64,000 nucleotides of DNA, taken from Streptomyces violaceoruber. GTDB taxonomy: Bacteria; Actinomycetota; Actinomycetes; Streptomycetales; Streptomycetaceae. The notes beneath the pieces are model-generated. The model was not told where the DNA came from, did not search any database, and saw only the letters and a program-made list of their open reading frames with translations. The position numbers and the translations under genes were made by a program. Each line of letters starts with the position of its first letter. Within the stretch, counting starts at the first letter, position 1. Location of the stretch: assembly GCF_033406955.1 (NCBI RefSeq), contig NZ_CP137734.1, positions 4,588,001 to 4,652,000 of the forward strand, read 5' to 3'. Of this stretch, positions 18,078 to 28,420 are shown piece after piece.

Positions 18078-18187
18078 GAGGAAAACCTCCGGTCGGTGGG
18101 CAGCACGGAACACATGCCGACCAGACTTCCCGGCGCACCATGAGGATCTTGATGATTCGCTTACGTTCCGTCCAGCTTACCCGGGCT

Positions 18188-18217
18188 CCGGGTGCCGCAC
18201 AGGGCGAGGGCACCCGG
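18188..18217 (-). terminator. Terminator hairpin after acs
   Basis: CCGGGTGCC (18188-18196) pairs with GGCACCCGG (18209-18217) through an 11-12 base loop, 45 bases past the acs stop. A third copy of CCGGGTGCC follows at 18231. Confidence 0.65.
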
Positions 18218-18261
18218 CGCGCGTCCGGCTCCGGGTGCCTCTCGGTGTGCCTGTGGCAGGC

Positions 18262-20216
<1,955 letters not shown>

Positions 20217-20220
<4 letters not shown>

Positions 20221-20267
20221 CGTCCCATCTCCTCCCTGAGCAGGTTGGCCAAGGATTCGTTGCTCAC
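20217..20267 (-). CDS. 16-codon upstream mini-ORF, partial copy of the acs 5' end
   Basis: GTG 20267 follows the ribosome site GGGAGA and opens the peptide [16 protein letters not shown]; its TGA (20217-20219) overlaps the acs ATG. Acs itself begins [17 protein letters not shown]. Ten of sixteen positions agree or are conservative, and the DNA stretch CCAACCTGCTCA is identical in both, so this looks like a tandem duplication of the acs initiation region that has become a leader ORF. A translational coupling role is inferred. No homology search was done, so some relatives may start the gene here. Confidence 0.5.
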
Positions 20268-20528
20268 GACATCTCCCTTTCTCAGGGTTGTCCGTTGTGT
20301 CCCAGGCCACAGCTCATCAGACCCGGGGGGCCGATGACAAGGGTCGACGGGCAAATGGTTTAGACCTGTTCTGGTCGCCGCCTGCCTGCTGTGTCTCGTC
20401 CGTGGCTCTGTGGTCCGTGGTCACCCGTACCCACGGACGCCGACGGCGCGGGGTTCAGGGTGTGTAACGCCGCTCACACCCGCCCGCGCCGCGGCTCCCG
20501 GGACCGCTCGGACGGTCCTGCCGGGCGG

Positions 20529-23012
20529 TCAGGCGGTCAGGTTCGTCTCCCGCACCAGCTCGAACACGCTGCCTTCCGCGTCCTCGGACAGCAGGTACGA
20601 CTGGGCCTCGCCCACGTGGAAGTACATGCCGTGCAGCTCCAGGTCTCCGGCGCCCAGCGCCCGGGCCACCGAGTCGTGGGCGCGCAGGTGCTCCAACTGC
20701 TGGACCACGTTGGCCAGGCACAGCCGCTCGGCCGTGTCGGCGGCCCCGCGTCCGGCCAGCCGGGGGCGGGCGCGACCGGCCCCACGCTTCTGCTCCTGCT
20801 CGTTCAAGTCCACGTCCACGTCTACGTCCGGCAGGGCGCGCTCCAGGCTGGGCAGCCCGTGCCGCAGCCACCGCTGGAGGGGCGTGTGCGCACCACCGGG
20901 TTCGGCGGCGAGCAGTGCCTGCATCGCCCCGCACCCGGAGTGCCCGCACACCGTGATGGAGCGCACCTTCAGTACGTCCACGGCGTACTCGATCGCCGCG
21001 GCCACCGAGTCGTCGCCGCTCTCCTCGCCGGGCAGCGGTACGAAGTTGCCGACGTTGCGCACCACGAACAGATCGCCGGGACCGCTGGAGGTGATCATCG
21101 ATGTGACCACCCGCGAGTCTGCGCAGGTCAGGAAGAGCTGGGAGGGCTGCTGTCCCTCCCGGGCCAGCCGGGCCAGCTCACGGCGCATCAGTGGGCCGGT
21201 GTTGCGGTGGAACGCGCTGATGCCACGGGCGAGTTCGTGTCCGGTGGGCCCGTCGGGGGCGCCGGACCCGCCTGTTGCGCCTGTTGCGTCTCTCGTGCCG
21301 GGTGTGTTCGGGCCGGTCGCGGTGCCGAGGTTCCCGGCCGGGGATCCGTCGGTGGCCGACCGCCCGGCCGTGCCGCGTGGTGGGGCCGTCGGCGGGCGTT
21401 CGCACTGGTGGTTGCGCCAGGGCGTCCAAGGACGGCAGCGGCAGCCGTCCTCCTCGGCCGGTTCGGAGATCCGGGTGCCGGGCCGGCGGCCGGTGATGTC
21501 GACGGAGCCGCCCTGCGCGGTGTGCGTCTTCTGCCAGTCCTGCAGCGTCTCGTACGCCGCGTGGTCCATGAACGACCCGTCCAGCTCGACGACGGCGTCC
21601 GCTCCGTGGGGCACCTGGTGCAGGACCCGGCTGAGCCGCGGCACGGCGAGGAAGGTCAACTGGCCGCGTACATGGACGTGATGGACTCCCTCCGTCTCGT
21701 CATGAGTGATCCGGGTGCGGGTGAGCCGGTGCAGGGCGACGCCGACGGCGACGGCGATGCCCAGTGCGACGCCCTCCAGGACGCCGAGGAACACCACGCC
21801 GCAGGTGGTGACCGCGTAGACCAGCACCTCACGGTGGCGGGTCACCGTACGGATGTGGTTCAGCGACACCATCTTGAGGCCGACGGCCATGACCAGGGCG
21901 GCGAGCGAGGCGAGCGGGATGAGCTCCAGGGCCGGGACCATCAGCAGTGCGGCGATCACTACGAGAACGCCGTGCAGCATCGTGGAGTTCCGGCTGACGG
22001 CGCCCGCCGCCACGTTCGCGGAACTGCGCACGGCCACACCGGCGATGGGCAGTCCGCCGAGCGACCCGGAGACGATGTTGGCGGCTCCCTGACCGAGCAG
22101 TTCCCGGTCGAGGTCGGAGCGCTTGACGCGGCCGGTCAGGGAGGGTCGGGCGGCGACCAGTTTGTCGACGGCGACCGCGCCGAGCAGGGACTGCACGCTG
22201 CACACCAGCGTGGTGGTGAGGACAGCGGCGACGAGACCCAGTACCGGGCCGTCGGGCAGCGAGGCCAGGGCGTGGCTGCTCCAGGACGGCAGGTCGACCT
22301 TGGGCAGGCGAAGCCCGGTAAGGGCGGCGACCGCGGTGGCACCCGCGACGGCGATCAGGGCGGCGGGCAGCTTGCCCAGGGCCTGGCCCGCCCGGCCGGG
22401 GATGCGGGGCCAGAGCAGCAGCAGGGTGAGGGTCAGCACGCTCACGGCCAGGTCCGCCGGGTGGAGGTTCGCCAACTGGGCGGGCAGCGCGACCAGGTTG
22501 TCGGGCACGGAGCTCTGGGGGGTGCCGCCGAGGACGATGTGCAGCTGGGCGACGGCGATGGTGACGCCGATGCCGGCGAGCATGCCGTGCACGATGGCGG
22601 GGCTCACGGCGAGCGCCGAGCGTGCCACGCGCAGGCAGCCCAGCCCCAGCTGGGCGATCCCGGCGAAGACGGTGATGGCGCAGGTCGTACGCCACCCGTA
22701 GTGCTGGATGAGGTCGGCGGTGACCACGGTGAGCCCGGCGGCGGGGCCGCTGACCTGGAGTGGGCAGCCGCCGATCCGTCCGGCGACGATCCCGCCCACG
22801 GCGGCGGCGACGAGGCCGGCCTGGAGGGGGGCGCCGGTGGCGAGGGCGATGCCCAGGGAGAGGGGGAGGGCGATCAGGAAGACCGCGATCGCGGCCGAGA
22901 CGTCGGCACCCGCGACGCGGAAGCGCCGGGGGCCGTGGGGCGGCGGGCTGTGGGGTGGGTGGACGTGCTTGGTCCGGGCCGAATCGGCGCGGGCGGGGAC
23001 GCAGGCTGACAT
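20529..23012 (-). CDS. SulP transporter fused to a beta-carbonic anhydrase
   Basis: An 827-residue fusion. Residues about 35-430 form the SulP membrane part (10-12 hydrophobic segments, starting VSAAIAVFLIALPLSLGIAL), followed by a STAS-like domain (about 440-510) and a Pro/Gly/Thr-rich linker. The C-terminal 230 residues are a beta-class carbonic anhydrase with zinc ligands C630, H691 and C694 and the D632/R634 dyad (LTCADSRV, CGHSGCGAM). The likely role is bicarbonate uptake coupled to CO2 hydration. ATG 23012 follows CAGGAGA. An array of GAGTAA repeats lies directly upstream. Confidence 0.93.
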   Translation of the reverse strand: MSACVPARADSARTKHVHPPHSPPPHGPRRFRVAGADVSAAIAVFLIALPLSLGIALATGAPLQAGLVAAAVGGIVAGRIGGCPLQVSGPAAGLTVVTADLIQHYGWRTTCAITVFAGIAQLGLGCLRVARSALAVSPAIVHGMLAGIGVTIAVAQLHIVLGGTPQSSVPDNLVALPAQLANLHPADLAVSVLTLTLLLLWPRIPGRAGQALGKLPAALIAVAGATAVAALTGLRLPKVDLPSWSSHALASLPDGPVLGLVAAVLTTTLVCSVQSLLGAVAVDKLVAARPSLTGRVKRSDLDRELLGQGAANIVSGSLGGLPIAGVAVRSSANVAAGAVSRNSTMLHGVLVVIAALLMVPALELIPLASLAALVMAVGLKMVSLNHIRTVTRHREVLVYAVTTCGVVFLGVLEGVALGIAVAVGVALHRLTRTRITHDETEGVHHVHVRGQLTFLAVPRLSRVLHQVPHGADAVVELDGSFMDHAAYETLQDWQKTHTAQGGSVDITGRRPGTRISEPAEEDGCRCRPWTPWRNHQCERPPTAPPRGTAGRSATDGSPAGNLGTATGPNTPGTRDATGATGGSGAPDGPTGHELARGISAFHRNTGPLMRRELARLAREGQQPSQLFLTCADSRVVTSMITSSGPGDLFVVRNVGNFVPLPGEESGDDSVAAAIEYAVDVLKVRSITVCGHSGCGAMQALLAAEPGGAHTPLQRWLRHGLPSLERALPDVDVDVDLNEQEQKRGAGRARPRLAGRGAADTAERLCLANVVQQLEHLRAHDSVARALGAGDLELHGMYFHVGEAQSYLLSEDAEGSVFELVRETNLTA

Positions 23013-23025
23013 GTTCCCGTCTCCT

Positions 23026-23073
23026 GAGTATCCGTTCGATTACAGCGAGTAAATAGAGAGTAATTCAGAGTAA
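23026..23073. repeat. Helically phased GAGTAA direct repeats upstream of sulP-CA
   Basis: GAGTAT at 23026 and GAGTAA at 23047, 23058 and 23068 lie 21, 11 and 10 bp apart, so all face one side of the helix; a further GAGTAA is at 23103. The 120-base stretch is unusually AT-rich for this genome. This is the layout of an OmpR-type regulator box array. It is 14-60 bp before the sulP-CA start and could also act on the divergent lipoprotein gene. Confidence 0.5.
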
Positions 23074-23267
23074 AGAAGAGGCATAGGTTTTTAGCGCGAA
23101 CGGAGTAACGCCCCGCGCATTCGGGTGGAGCAGTTATTTCATCGGCTTGTCGTACTAATTCCTTCTCATTTCCGTGTCACCTTGACGGCGCTGACGGCAC
23201 GGCCCGGCTCAGCACCCGACATCGCCTAGTCGGCGTTGGCCCGAGAGAAGGAAGAAGGTGGGCGGAC

Positions 23268-24563
23268 ATGGCCGCCACTCGCAGGATGGCCTCCCGCAAG
23301 ACGGCCGCGCGCGCCGTGGTCGCCGCGGTCTGCGCCGCGTCGCTGGCCGGTTGCGCGATCGACAACGGCACCGGTTCCGGCGAAGGGACCCAAGGCCCGG
23401 GAAAAGAGAAGGGGAAGGCGGCACCGGCGCCCAAGAACGCGGTCCGGCTGATCGGTGACGGTTCCACCGCGTACACCGGGGCTCAGCCGCACCTGCCCCG
23501 GCCCGAACGTCTCAAGCCCGGTCAGAAGCCCCCGCAGTTCGTGGTGTTCTCGTGGGACGGCGCGGGTGAGGACAGCCAGAAGTTGTTCTCGCACTTCCGC
23601 GAAGTGGCCAAGGAGAACAACGCCACCATGACGTACTTCCTGAGCGGCGTGTACATGCTGCCGACCGAGAAGCGGGACCTGTACAACCCGCCCCAGCACT
23701 CCCCGGGCCGCTCCGACATCGGCTTCAACGACGAACAGGGCATCGCCGACACCGTCAAGCAGCTGCGGCTGGCGTGGCAGGAGGGCAACGAGATCGGCAC
23801 CCACTTCAACGGGCACTTCTGCGGCGCCGGCGGTGGGGTCGGCGAGTGGTCCGTCGAGGAGTGGAAGGAGGAGATCAGCCAGGCCAAGCAGTTCGTGAAG
23901 ACCTGGAAGACCAACACCGGGATGAAGAACGCGGCGCCCCTGCCCTTCGACTACGAGAAGGAGTTGATCGGCGCCCGCACTCCGTGCCTGGAGGGCCAGA
24001 AGAACTTCATGAAGGCGGCGAGCCAGATGGGCTTCCGCTACGACAGCAGCGGGGTGAACAACCAGGTCTGGCCGTCGAAGAAGGAGGGCCTGTGGGACCT
24101 GTCGATGCAGCTCGTGCCGTTCCCCGGCCACTCCTACGAGCAGCTCACCATGGACTACAACTACATGGTCAACCAGTCGGGCACCGCCACCCAGGGCGAC
24201 CCCGCCAAGCGCGAGTTCTGGGGCGACCAGATGCGTGACAGCCTGCTGAAGGGCTTCGAGCGGGCCTACGACGGGAACCGCGCGCCGCTGATCATCGGCA
24301 ACCACTTCGAGTCCTGGAACGGCGGCACCTACATGCGCGCCGTGGAGGAGGTCGTCGAGACGGTGTGCACCAAGGAGGAGGTGCGCTGCGTCTCCTTCCG
24401 GCAGCTCGCGGACTGGCTGGACGCCCAGGACCCCAAGGTCCTGAAGAAGCTGCGCACCCTCGGCGTCGGTGAGACTCCGAAGAAGGGCTGGGCGTCCTTC
24501 CTGTCGGCCGCGCCCGCACCGGCGCCCAAGGGTGTGCCCGGGGCGCCGGCCGCCAAGCAGTAG
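23268..24563 (+). CDS. Secreted lipoprotein, polysaccharide-deacetylase-like
   Basis: A 431-residue exported protein. The signal sequence with lipobox SLAGC (cysteine about residue 28) precedes a Gly/Lys/Pro linker. The domain matches divergent NodB-type deacetylases: VVFSWDGAGED in place of the TFDDGP box, EIGTHFNGHFCG with the H-x3-H metal site, and late PLIIGNHFESWNGG. It may remove acetyl groups from a cell-wall or exopolysaccharide. The altered first motif leaves the catalytic activity open. It diverges from sulP-CA across a 255-base AT-rich gap. Confidence 0.85.
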   Translation: MAATRRMASRKTAARAVVAAVCAASLAGCAIDNGTGSGEGTQGPGKEKGKAAPAPKNAVRLIGDGSTAYTGAQPHLPRPERLKPGQKPPQFVVFSWDGAGEDSQKLFSHFREVAKENNATMTYFLSGVYMLPTEKRDLYNPPQHSPGRSDIGFNDEQGIADTVKQLRLAWQEGNEIGTHFNGHFCGAGGGVGEWSVEEWKEEISQAKQFVKTWKTNTGMKNAAPLPFDYEKELIGARTPCLEGQKNFMKAASQMGFRYDSSGVNNQVWPSKKEGLWDLSMQLVPFPGHSYEQLTMDYNYMVNQSGTATQGDPAKREFWGDQMRDSLLKGFERAYDGNRAPLIIGNHFESWNGGTYMRAVEEVVETVCTKEEVRCVSFRQLADWLDAQDPKVLKKLRTLGVGETPKKGWASFLSAAPAPAPKGVPGAPAAKQ

Positions 24564-24614
24564 GGCCCGGCCGCCGGCCGCTCCGAGGCGTACGAGGTCG
24601 CGGGGGCCGGCGGG

Positions 24615-25595
24615 TCACGCGAGGGTGGCGACCTCCTCGCCGAGGACGAAACCGGGGTCGACCTGCGCCGCCAGGTCGTCCCCGGTGCGCTCGTTGCCCC
24701 AGCTGTGGGCGTTCTTCAGATGGAAGTGGACCATCTGCTGGGTGTAACGCGCCCAGTCCCGCAGCTCGTACGTCGCGTCGACGGCCGTGCGCAGCGTGCG
24801 CAGCGCCCGGCTGTTGGTCTCCTCCAGGAGCTCGAACCGTGGCGGGCGGCCCTTCTCCATGGCGCGCACCCAGTCCGAGTGCCCGACGGTGACCAGCAGG
24901 TCGTCCCCCACCTCGTCGTGCAGGAAGTCGAGGTCGTCCTGCCCCTGCACCTTGTTGCCGACGACCTTCAGGGTGACGCCGAAGTCGCGGGCGTACTCCT
25001 TGTACTGGCGGTAGACGGAGACCCCCTTGCGGGTCGGCTCGGCGACGAGGAACGTGATGTCGAAACGGGTGAACATGCCGGAGGCGAACGAGTCGGAGCC
25101 GGCGGTCATGTCCACCACGACGTACTCGTCACGCGCGTCGACCAGGTGGTTCAGGCACAGCTCCACGGCTCCGGTCTTGGAGTGGTAGCAGGCGACCCCC
25201 AGGTCGGCGTCCGTGAAAGGCCCGGTGACCATCAAACGGACGGTCCCGCCGTCGAGTTCCACCGGCCGGGCGCAGGCGTCGTAGACCGGGTTGTCCTCGC
25301 GCACGCGCAGCAGGCGCGAGCCCTCGCCGGGCGGCGTCGTTTTGATCATTTTCTCGGTGGAGGCGATGCGCGGGTTGGTGCCGCGCAGGTGGTCCTTGAT
25401 CAGCGAAAGGTGCTCGCCCATCGCGGGCAGCCCGGCCGCCTCCGCGTCGTCGAGGCCCAGCGCTGCCCCCAGGTGCTGGTTGATGTCGGCGTCGATCGCG
25501 ACGACGGGCGCGCCGGTGGCGGCGAGGTGGCGGACGAACAGGGAGGACAGGGTGGTCTTGCCGCTGCCGCCCTTCCCGACGAAAGCAATTTTCAT
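24615..25595 (-). CDS. CooC/MinD-like P-loop ATPase
   Basis: A 326-residue ATPase with MKIAFVGKGGSGKTTL (deviant Walker A at the extreme N-terminus), AIDADINQHLG (switch I) and VVVDMTAGSDSF (switch II). This is closest in layout to CooC and other nickel- or cofactor-insertion ATPases, but no partner enzyme is nearby, so the role is unassigned. ATG 25595 is chosen; GTG 25601 two codons upstream is possible. Divergent from the Fic-like gene. Confidence 0.88.
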   Translation of the reverse strand: MKIAFVGKGGSGKTTLSSLFVRHLAATGAPVVAIDADINQHLGAALGLDDAEAAGLPAMGEHLSLIKDHLRGTNPRIASTEKMIKTTPPGEGSRLLRVREDNPVYDACARPVELDGGTVRLMVTGPFTDADLGVACYHSKTGAVELCLNHLVDARDEYVVVDMTAGSDSFASGMFTRFDITFLVAEPTRKGVSVYRQYKEYARDFGVTLKVVGNKVQGQDDLDFLHDEVGDDLLVTVGHSDWVRAMEKGRPPRFELLEETNSRALRTLRTAVDATYELRDWARYTQQMVHFHLKNAHSWGNERTGDDLAAQVDPGFVLGEEVATLA

Positions 25596-25706
25596 GTTCA
25601 CCAAGAGTAGTGGCTCGATAGCTGTACGTGGCACGGGAGGCGGGCCGGGGGTGAAGAAGACCACTCGTTCGTGGGGCACGGCGCCGGGTTGCGTAGGGTC
25701 TTACTC

Positions 25707-26531
25707 ATGAGTACGACAGGCGCGAACGCCGATCCGCTCGCGGCCCTGGGCGCCCTGCCCGGTGTGGCCGAGTCCGTGGAGTCCGTACGCAAGGCCGTGG
25801 ACCGTGTCTACGGCCACCGGATCATGCGGCGCCGCAGCAACGAGATCACCTCCGAGGCGGCACTGCGCGGCGCCCGGGGTTCGGCGGCACTGTCCGGGGC
25901 GGACTGGGCCCTGGAGGAGGTGCGCCGGCGGAGCGACTTCAGTGGCGACGTCGAGGCCCGCGCGGTGGGCGCCGCGTTGCGGCTGACCGCCGAGGCGGGG
26001 CAGCTGCTGTCCATCTGGCGACAGTCGCCGCTGCGCGTGCTGGCCCGGCTGCACCTGGTGGCGGCCGCGGACAACGCCGACCAGGTGGGGCGGCCCCGCC
26101 AGAACGGCGAGCCGGTGGACGAACCGCTCGTCGAGCTGCCGCTGCCCGACGCCCAGGAGGCGCACGGCCGCCTGGACGGGCTGGCCGCGCTGGTCGCGGC
26201 CGGCGGTTCCGCACCGGCGCTGGTGACGGCTGCGGTGGTGCACGGGGAACTGCTGGCGCTGCGCCCCTTCACCTCCGACAACGGCCTGGTCGCGCGCGCG
26301 GCGGAGCGCATCGTCCTGGTCGGCAGCGGACTGGACCCCAAGTCGGTGTGCCCGGCCGAGGTCGGTCACGCGGAGCTGGGGCGCGCGGCCTACCTGGCGG
26401 CGCTCGACGGCTATGTCTCCGGAACCCCGGAGGGCATGGCCGCCTGGATCGCCCATTGCGGCAAGGCGGTCGCCCTCGGTGCCCGCGAGTCGACGGCGGT
26501 GTGCGAGGCGCTCCAGCGCGGGGCGGCGTAG
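25707..26531 (+). CDS. Degenerate Fic-family protein
   Basis: A 274-residue protein whose helical core aligns by eye with Fic AMP-transferases, but both key motifs are broken. The catalytic HPFxxGNGR loop reads LRPFTSDNGLVAR, so arginine (R186) replaces the catalytic histidine. The inhibitory SxxxEG helix reads SAALSG, with serine (S63) for the glutamate. It is therefore unlikely to transfer AMP in the usual way and may be a binding protein. Streptomyces homologues are often labelled oxidoreductase without evidence. ATG 25707; a strong terminator hairpin and a probable 6S-like RNA follow it. Confidence 0.75.
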   Translation: MSTTGANADPLAALGALPGVAESVESVRKAVDRVYGHRIMRRRSNEITSEAALRGARGSAALSGADWALEEVRRRSDFSGDVEARAVGAALRLTAEAGQLLSIWRQSPLRVLARLHLVAAADNADQVGRPRQNGEPVDEPLVELPLPDAQEAHGRLDGLAALVAAGGSAPALVTAAVVHGELLALRPFTSDNGLVARAAERIVLVGSGLDPKSVCPAEVGHAELGRAAYLAALDGYVSGTPEGMAAWIAHCGKAVALGARESTAVCEALQRGAA

Positions 26532-26594
26532 GGCCCGTGCGCGCCTGTCCGCGCTTGTTCGCCGGACAGGGGCCGGGGCAGACGCCACAGGAAT

Positions 26595-26622
26595 GCGGCG
26601 GTACGAATGCTCGTACCGCCGC
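26595..26622. terminator. Strong hairpin after the Fic-like gene
   Basis: A perfect 12-bp stem GCGGCGGTACGA/TCGTACCGCCGC closes on the loop ATGC. It is 63 bases past the Fic-like stop and just before the candidate 6S-like RNA. Confidence 0.85.
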
Positions 26623-26669
26623 TGGCATGACCACCCGGTTACCAAGCGTCCTCGATATGTGCCCATCAG

Positions 26670-26868
26670 GCCGGGAACTTCGCCCGTGACCTGGTGCGGC
26701 TGGCCCGTAATCGACGGGTCGACGTCGCGTGGGTGCCCGGTGTCCATGCTCGGTCCGTTGGGCCATATGCGTGTTTAAGGTGATCCTTTCGGATGTCCTT
26801 GGTCTCGCGGGCCGTTGAGTCCTTTGTACTACCGGTCCCGAGTAAGCGGAAGTGCTCGCCGCACTTCT
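26670..26868 (+). ncRNA. Candidate 6S-like RNA
   Basis: The 420-base gap between the Fic-like and HAD genes is less GC-rich than its surroundings and can fold as a long rod. ACTTCGC (26677) pairs with GCgGAAGT (about 26847-26854), GACCtGGT pairs with ACCGGTC, and the tip is ATCC-TTTC-GGAT flanked by AAGG/CCTT. A side hairpin CCCGT-AATCG-ACGGG sits in a large asymmetric bubble. A 6S RNA has this form: closing stem, central bubble, terminal stem, about 190 nt. From memory, the S. coelicolor 6S-like RNA (scr3559) lies between the same two orthologues. The plus strand is chosen because of the T-rich hairpin at its 3' end; the opposite strand is not excluded. Confidence 0.5.
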
Positions 26869-26878
26869 TTACTTTTGC
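26850..26878 (+). terminator. T-rich terminator hairpin at 3' end of candidate 6S-like RNA
   Basis: GAAGTGC (26850-26856), loop TCGCC, GCACTTC (26862-26868), followed by TTTACTTTTG. It competes with the RNA's closing stem for the same GAAGT bases. Confidence 0.6.
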
Positions 26879-26950
26879 GGTCATACGCGGGTGAAAGCGC
26901 TGATCCGGCCGACGGGGCGAACCGACGACCGATCGGCCCGAGGGCGCCGG

Positions 26951-27808
26951 TCAGGCCGCCGGGGACCGTCGTCGGCTCGCGTACCAGACGAGACCCGCGG
27001 TCGCCGCCGCGGCGCCTATCGCGGCGGCCGCGACGAGGGCGGGACGCGGGGGCACGGAGAATCCACCGATCCGCTGCTTGAGCCGCACCGGGCGATGGAA
27101 ATCGAGAATCGGCCACTCGCGCGCGAGGGCTTCCCGGCGCAGCGCCCGGTCCGGGTTGACCGCGTGCGGGTGGCCGACGGCCTCCAGCATCGGCAGGTCG
27201 GTCGCCGAGTCGCTGTAGGCGTAGCAGCGGGACAGGTCGTACCCCTCGGACCCGGCCAGCTCCCGGATCGCCTCCGCCTTGGTCGGGCCGTACGCGTAGT
27301 ACTCCACCTCTCCGGTGAAGCAGCCGTCCTCACCGACGATCATGCGGGTCGCCACCACCCGGTCGGCGCCGAGCAGCTCGCCGATCGGCTCGACCACCTC
27401 GGCGCCCGAGGTCGAGACGATCACGACGTCGCGACCGGCGGTGTGGTGCTCCTCGATCAGGGAGGCCGCCTCGTCGTAGATGATCGGGTCGATCAGGTCG
27501 TGCAGGGTCTCGGCGACGAGTTCCTTGACCAGCTGGACGTTCCACCCGCGGCACAGTGCGGAGAGGTACTCGCGCATCCGCTCCATCTGGTCGTGGTCGG
27601 CGCCGCCGGCGAGGAACACGAACTGGGCATATGCGGTACGCAGCACGGCCCTGCGGTTGATCAGCCCGCCTTGGTAGAACGACTTGCTGAACGTGAGCGT
27701 GCTCGACTTCGCAATGACCGTCTTGTCCAGGTCAAAGAAGGCCGCCGTGCGGGGCATGGAGTGAGACGCGGAGTGGGGCGAGGGGTGGTTTTCCACAACC
27801 CTGAGCAT
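26951..27808 (-). CDS. HAD-IB family phosphatase with C-terminal membrane anchor
   Basis: A 285-residue HAD hydrolase (SerB-like subclass IB). Motif I is FFDLDKT (D26, D28), motif II IVSTSG, and the late YAYSDSATDLPML carries the metal-binding aspartates. A hydrophobic segment near the C-terminus (PALVAAAAIGAAAATAGLVW) followed by RRR anchors it to the membrane. Homologues are often called morphological-differentiation-related proteins in Streptomyces. The start could be ATG 27808 or ATG 27757 (MPRTAAFFDLDKT); neither has a clear ribosome site. Confidence 0.88.
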   Translation of the reverse strand: MLRVVENHPSPHSASHSMPRTAAFFDLDKTVIAKSSTLTFSKSFYQGGLINRRAVLRTAYAQFVFLAGGADHDQMERMREYLSALCRGWNVQLVKELVAETLHDLIDPIIYDEAASLIEEHHTAGRDVVIVSTSGAEVVEPIGELLGADRVVATRMIVGEDGCFTGEVEYYAYGPTKAEAIRELAGSEGYDLSRCYAYSDSATDLPMLEAVGHPHAVNPDRALRREALAREWPILDFHRPVRLKQRIGGFSVPPRPALVAAAAIGAAAATAGLVWYASRRRSPAA

Positions 27809-27840
27809 AGGCGCAGCCCATTCGGCGTAAGCTGTGGCGC

Positions 27841-27906
27841 GTGGGTTTGCCTGAGAGGGCTCTCGGGTACACCATGGAAGTCACGGATCGTTCGCGACCG
27901 TGCTAA
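27841..27906 (+). CDS. Candidate leaderless 21-residue ORF
   Basis: GTG 27841 opens MGLPERALGYTMEVTDRSRPC and ends at TAA 27906. TAAGCT (27828-27833), a fair -10 box, lies 7 bases before the GTG, which fits a leaderless transcript; the -35 is weak. Two hairpins follow directly (27913-27979), where none is expected because the flanking genes diverge. The RNA also forms an internal hairpin CCTGAGA/TCTCGGG. It could be a small protein, a leader peptide or simply an sRNA. Confidence 0.35.
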   Translation: MGLPERALGYTMEVTDRSRPC

Positions 27907-27912
27907 CCCGGT

Positions 27913-27979
27913 CCGACTCCTCCCCCCCCCGAGTCGGCCGTGGAGACGACCCCCGCTCTCCCCCCCGGCGGGGGTCGTC
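27913..27979. terminator. Tandem terminator hairpins in a divergent intergenic region
   Basis: Stem 1 is CCGACTC/GAGTCGG (27913-27937, C-rich loop). Stem 2 is the perfect 12-bp GACGACCCCCGC/GCGGGGGTCGTC (27945-27979). They lie between two divergent genes, so they imply a short transcript of their own. Confidence 0.7.
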
Positions 27980-28420
27980 GCATGTCCGGGTGGGTTTTCC
28001 GCACTTCTTACGATCTGGGCCCCGTGCCGTTGCGGCGCGGGGCCCAGGCGTTGTCGCGACCACGGTCCGCTACACAGCGTAGCGACCGGACTGCTCTGCG
28101 GCATTCGCACGCGGGGTGGAGCGGAACCGGAGGAGGGTCACCGGTTCGAGTGAGTCGATATTCACAACCATCGAGTTGTCCACAGTTTTTGACCAAGATC
28201 CACACGATTTCCCGGATCGCTGCACCGTGATTCCCATGCGTCCGGGCCGTGCCGAGTTCCTTGGCCGGATCTGTTTGCCGGACGCGTGATGTGGGCCGCT
28301 CGTGCGGGGACCGCTTTCCGGTTCTTCACGCGGCCGCAAATCGCGGGGCCGCGGCGGCTGCGCGAGAGACCACGAGACACGGGGCGCGCCTGCGGTAGCC
28401 GCGCCGAAGGGGGAAAGACC
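27980..28420. other. Upstream region of the Tad operon with a DnaA-box match
   Basis: About 440 bases without a supported gene. It contains TTGTCCACA at 28176-28184, an exact match to the Streptomyces DnaA box I know, within an AT-richer stretch (28155-28235) that probably carries the Tad operon promoter. No further boxes cluster here. Confidence 0.5.

Noticed and set aside
27841-27906. TPP-riboswitch-like CTGAGAGGGC string
   Set aside because: The remaining conserved TPP elements (ACC...GAACCTGA and the P4/P5 arms) are missing and no thiamine gene follows.
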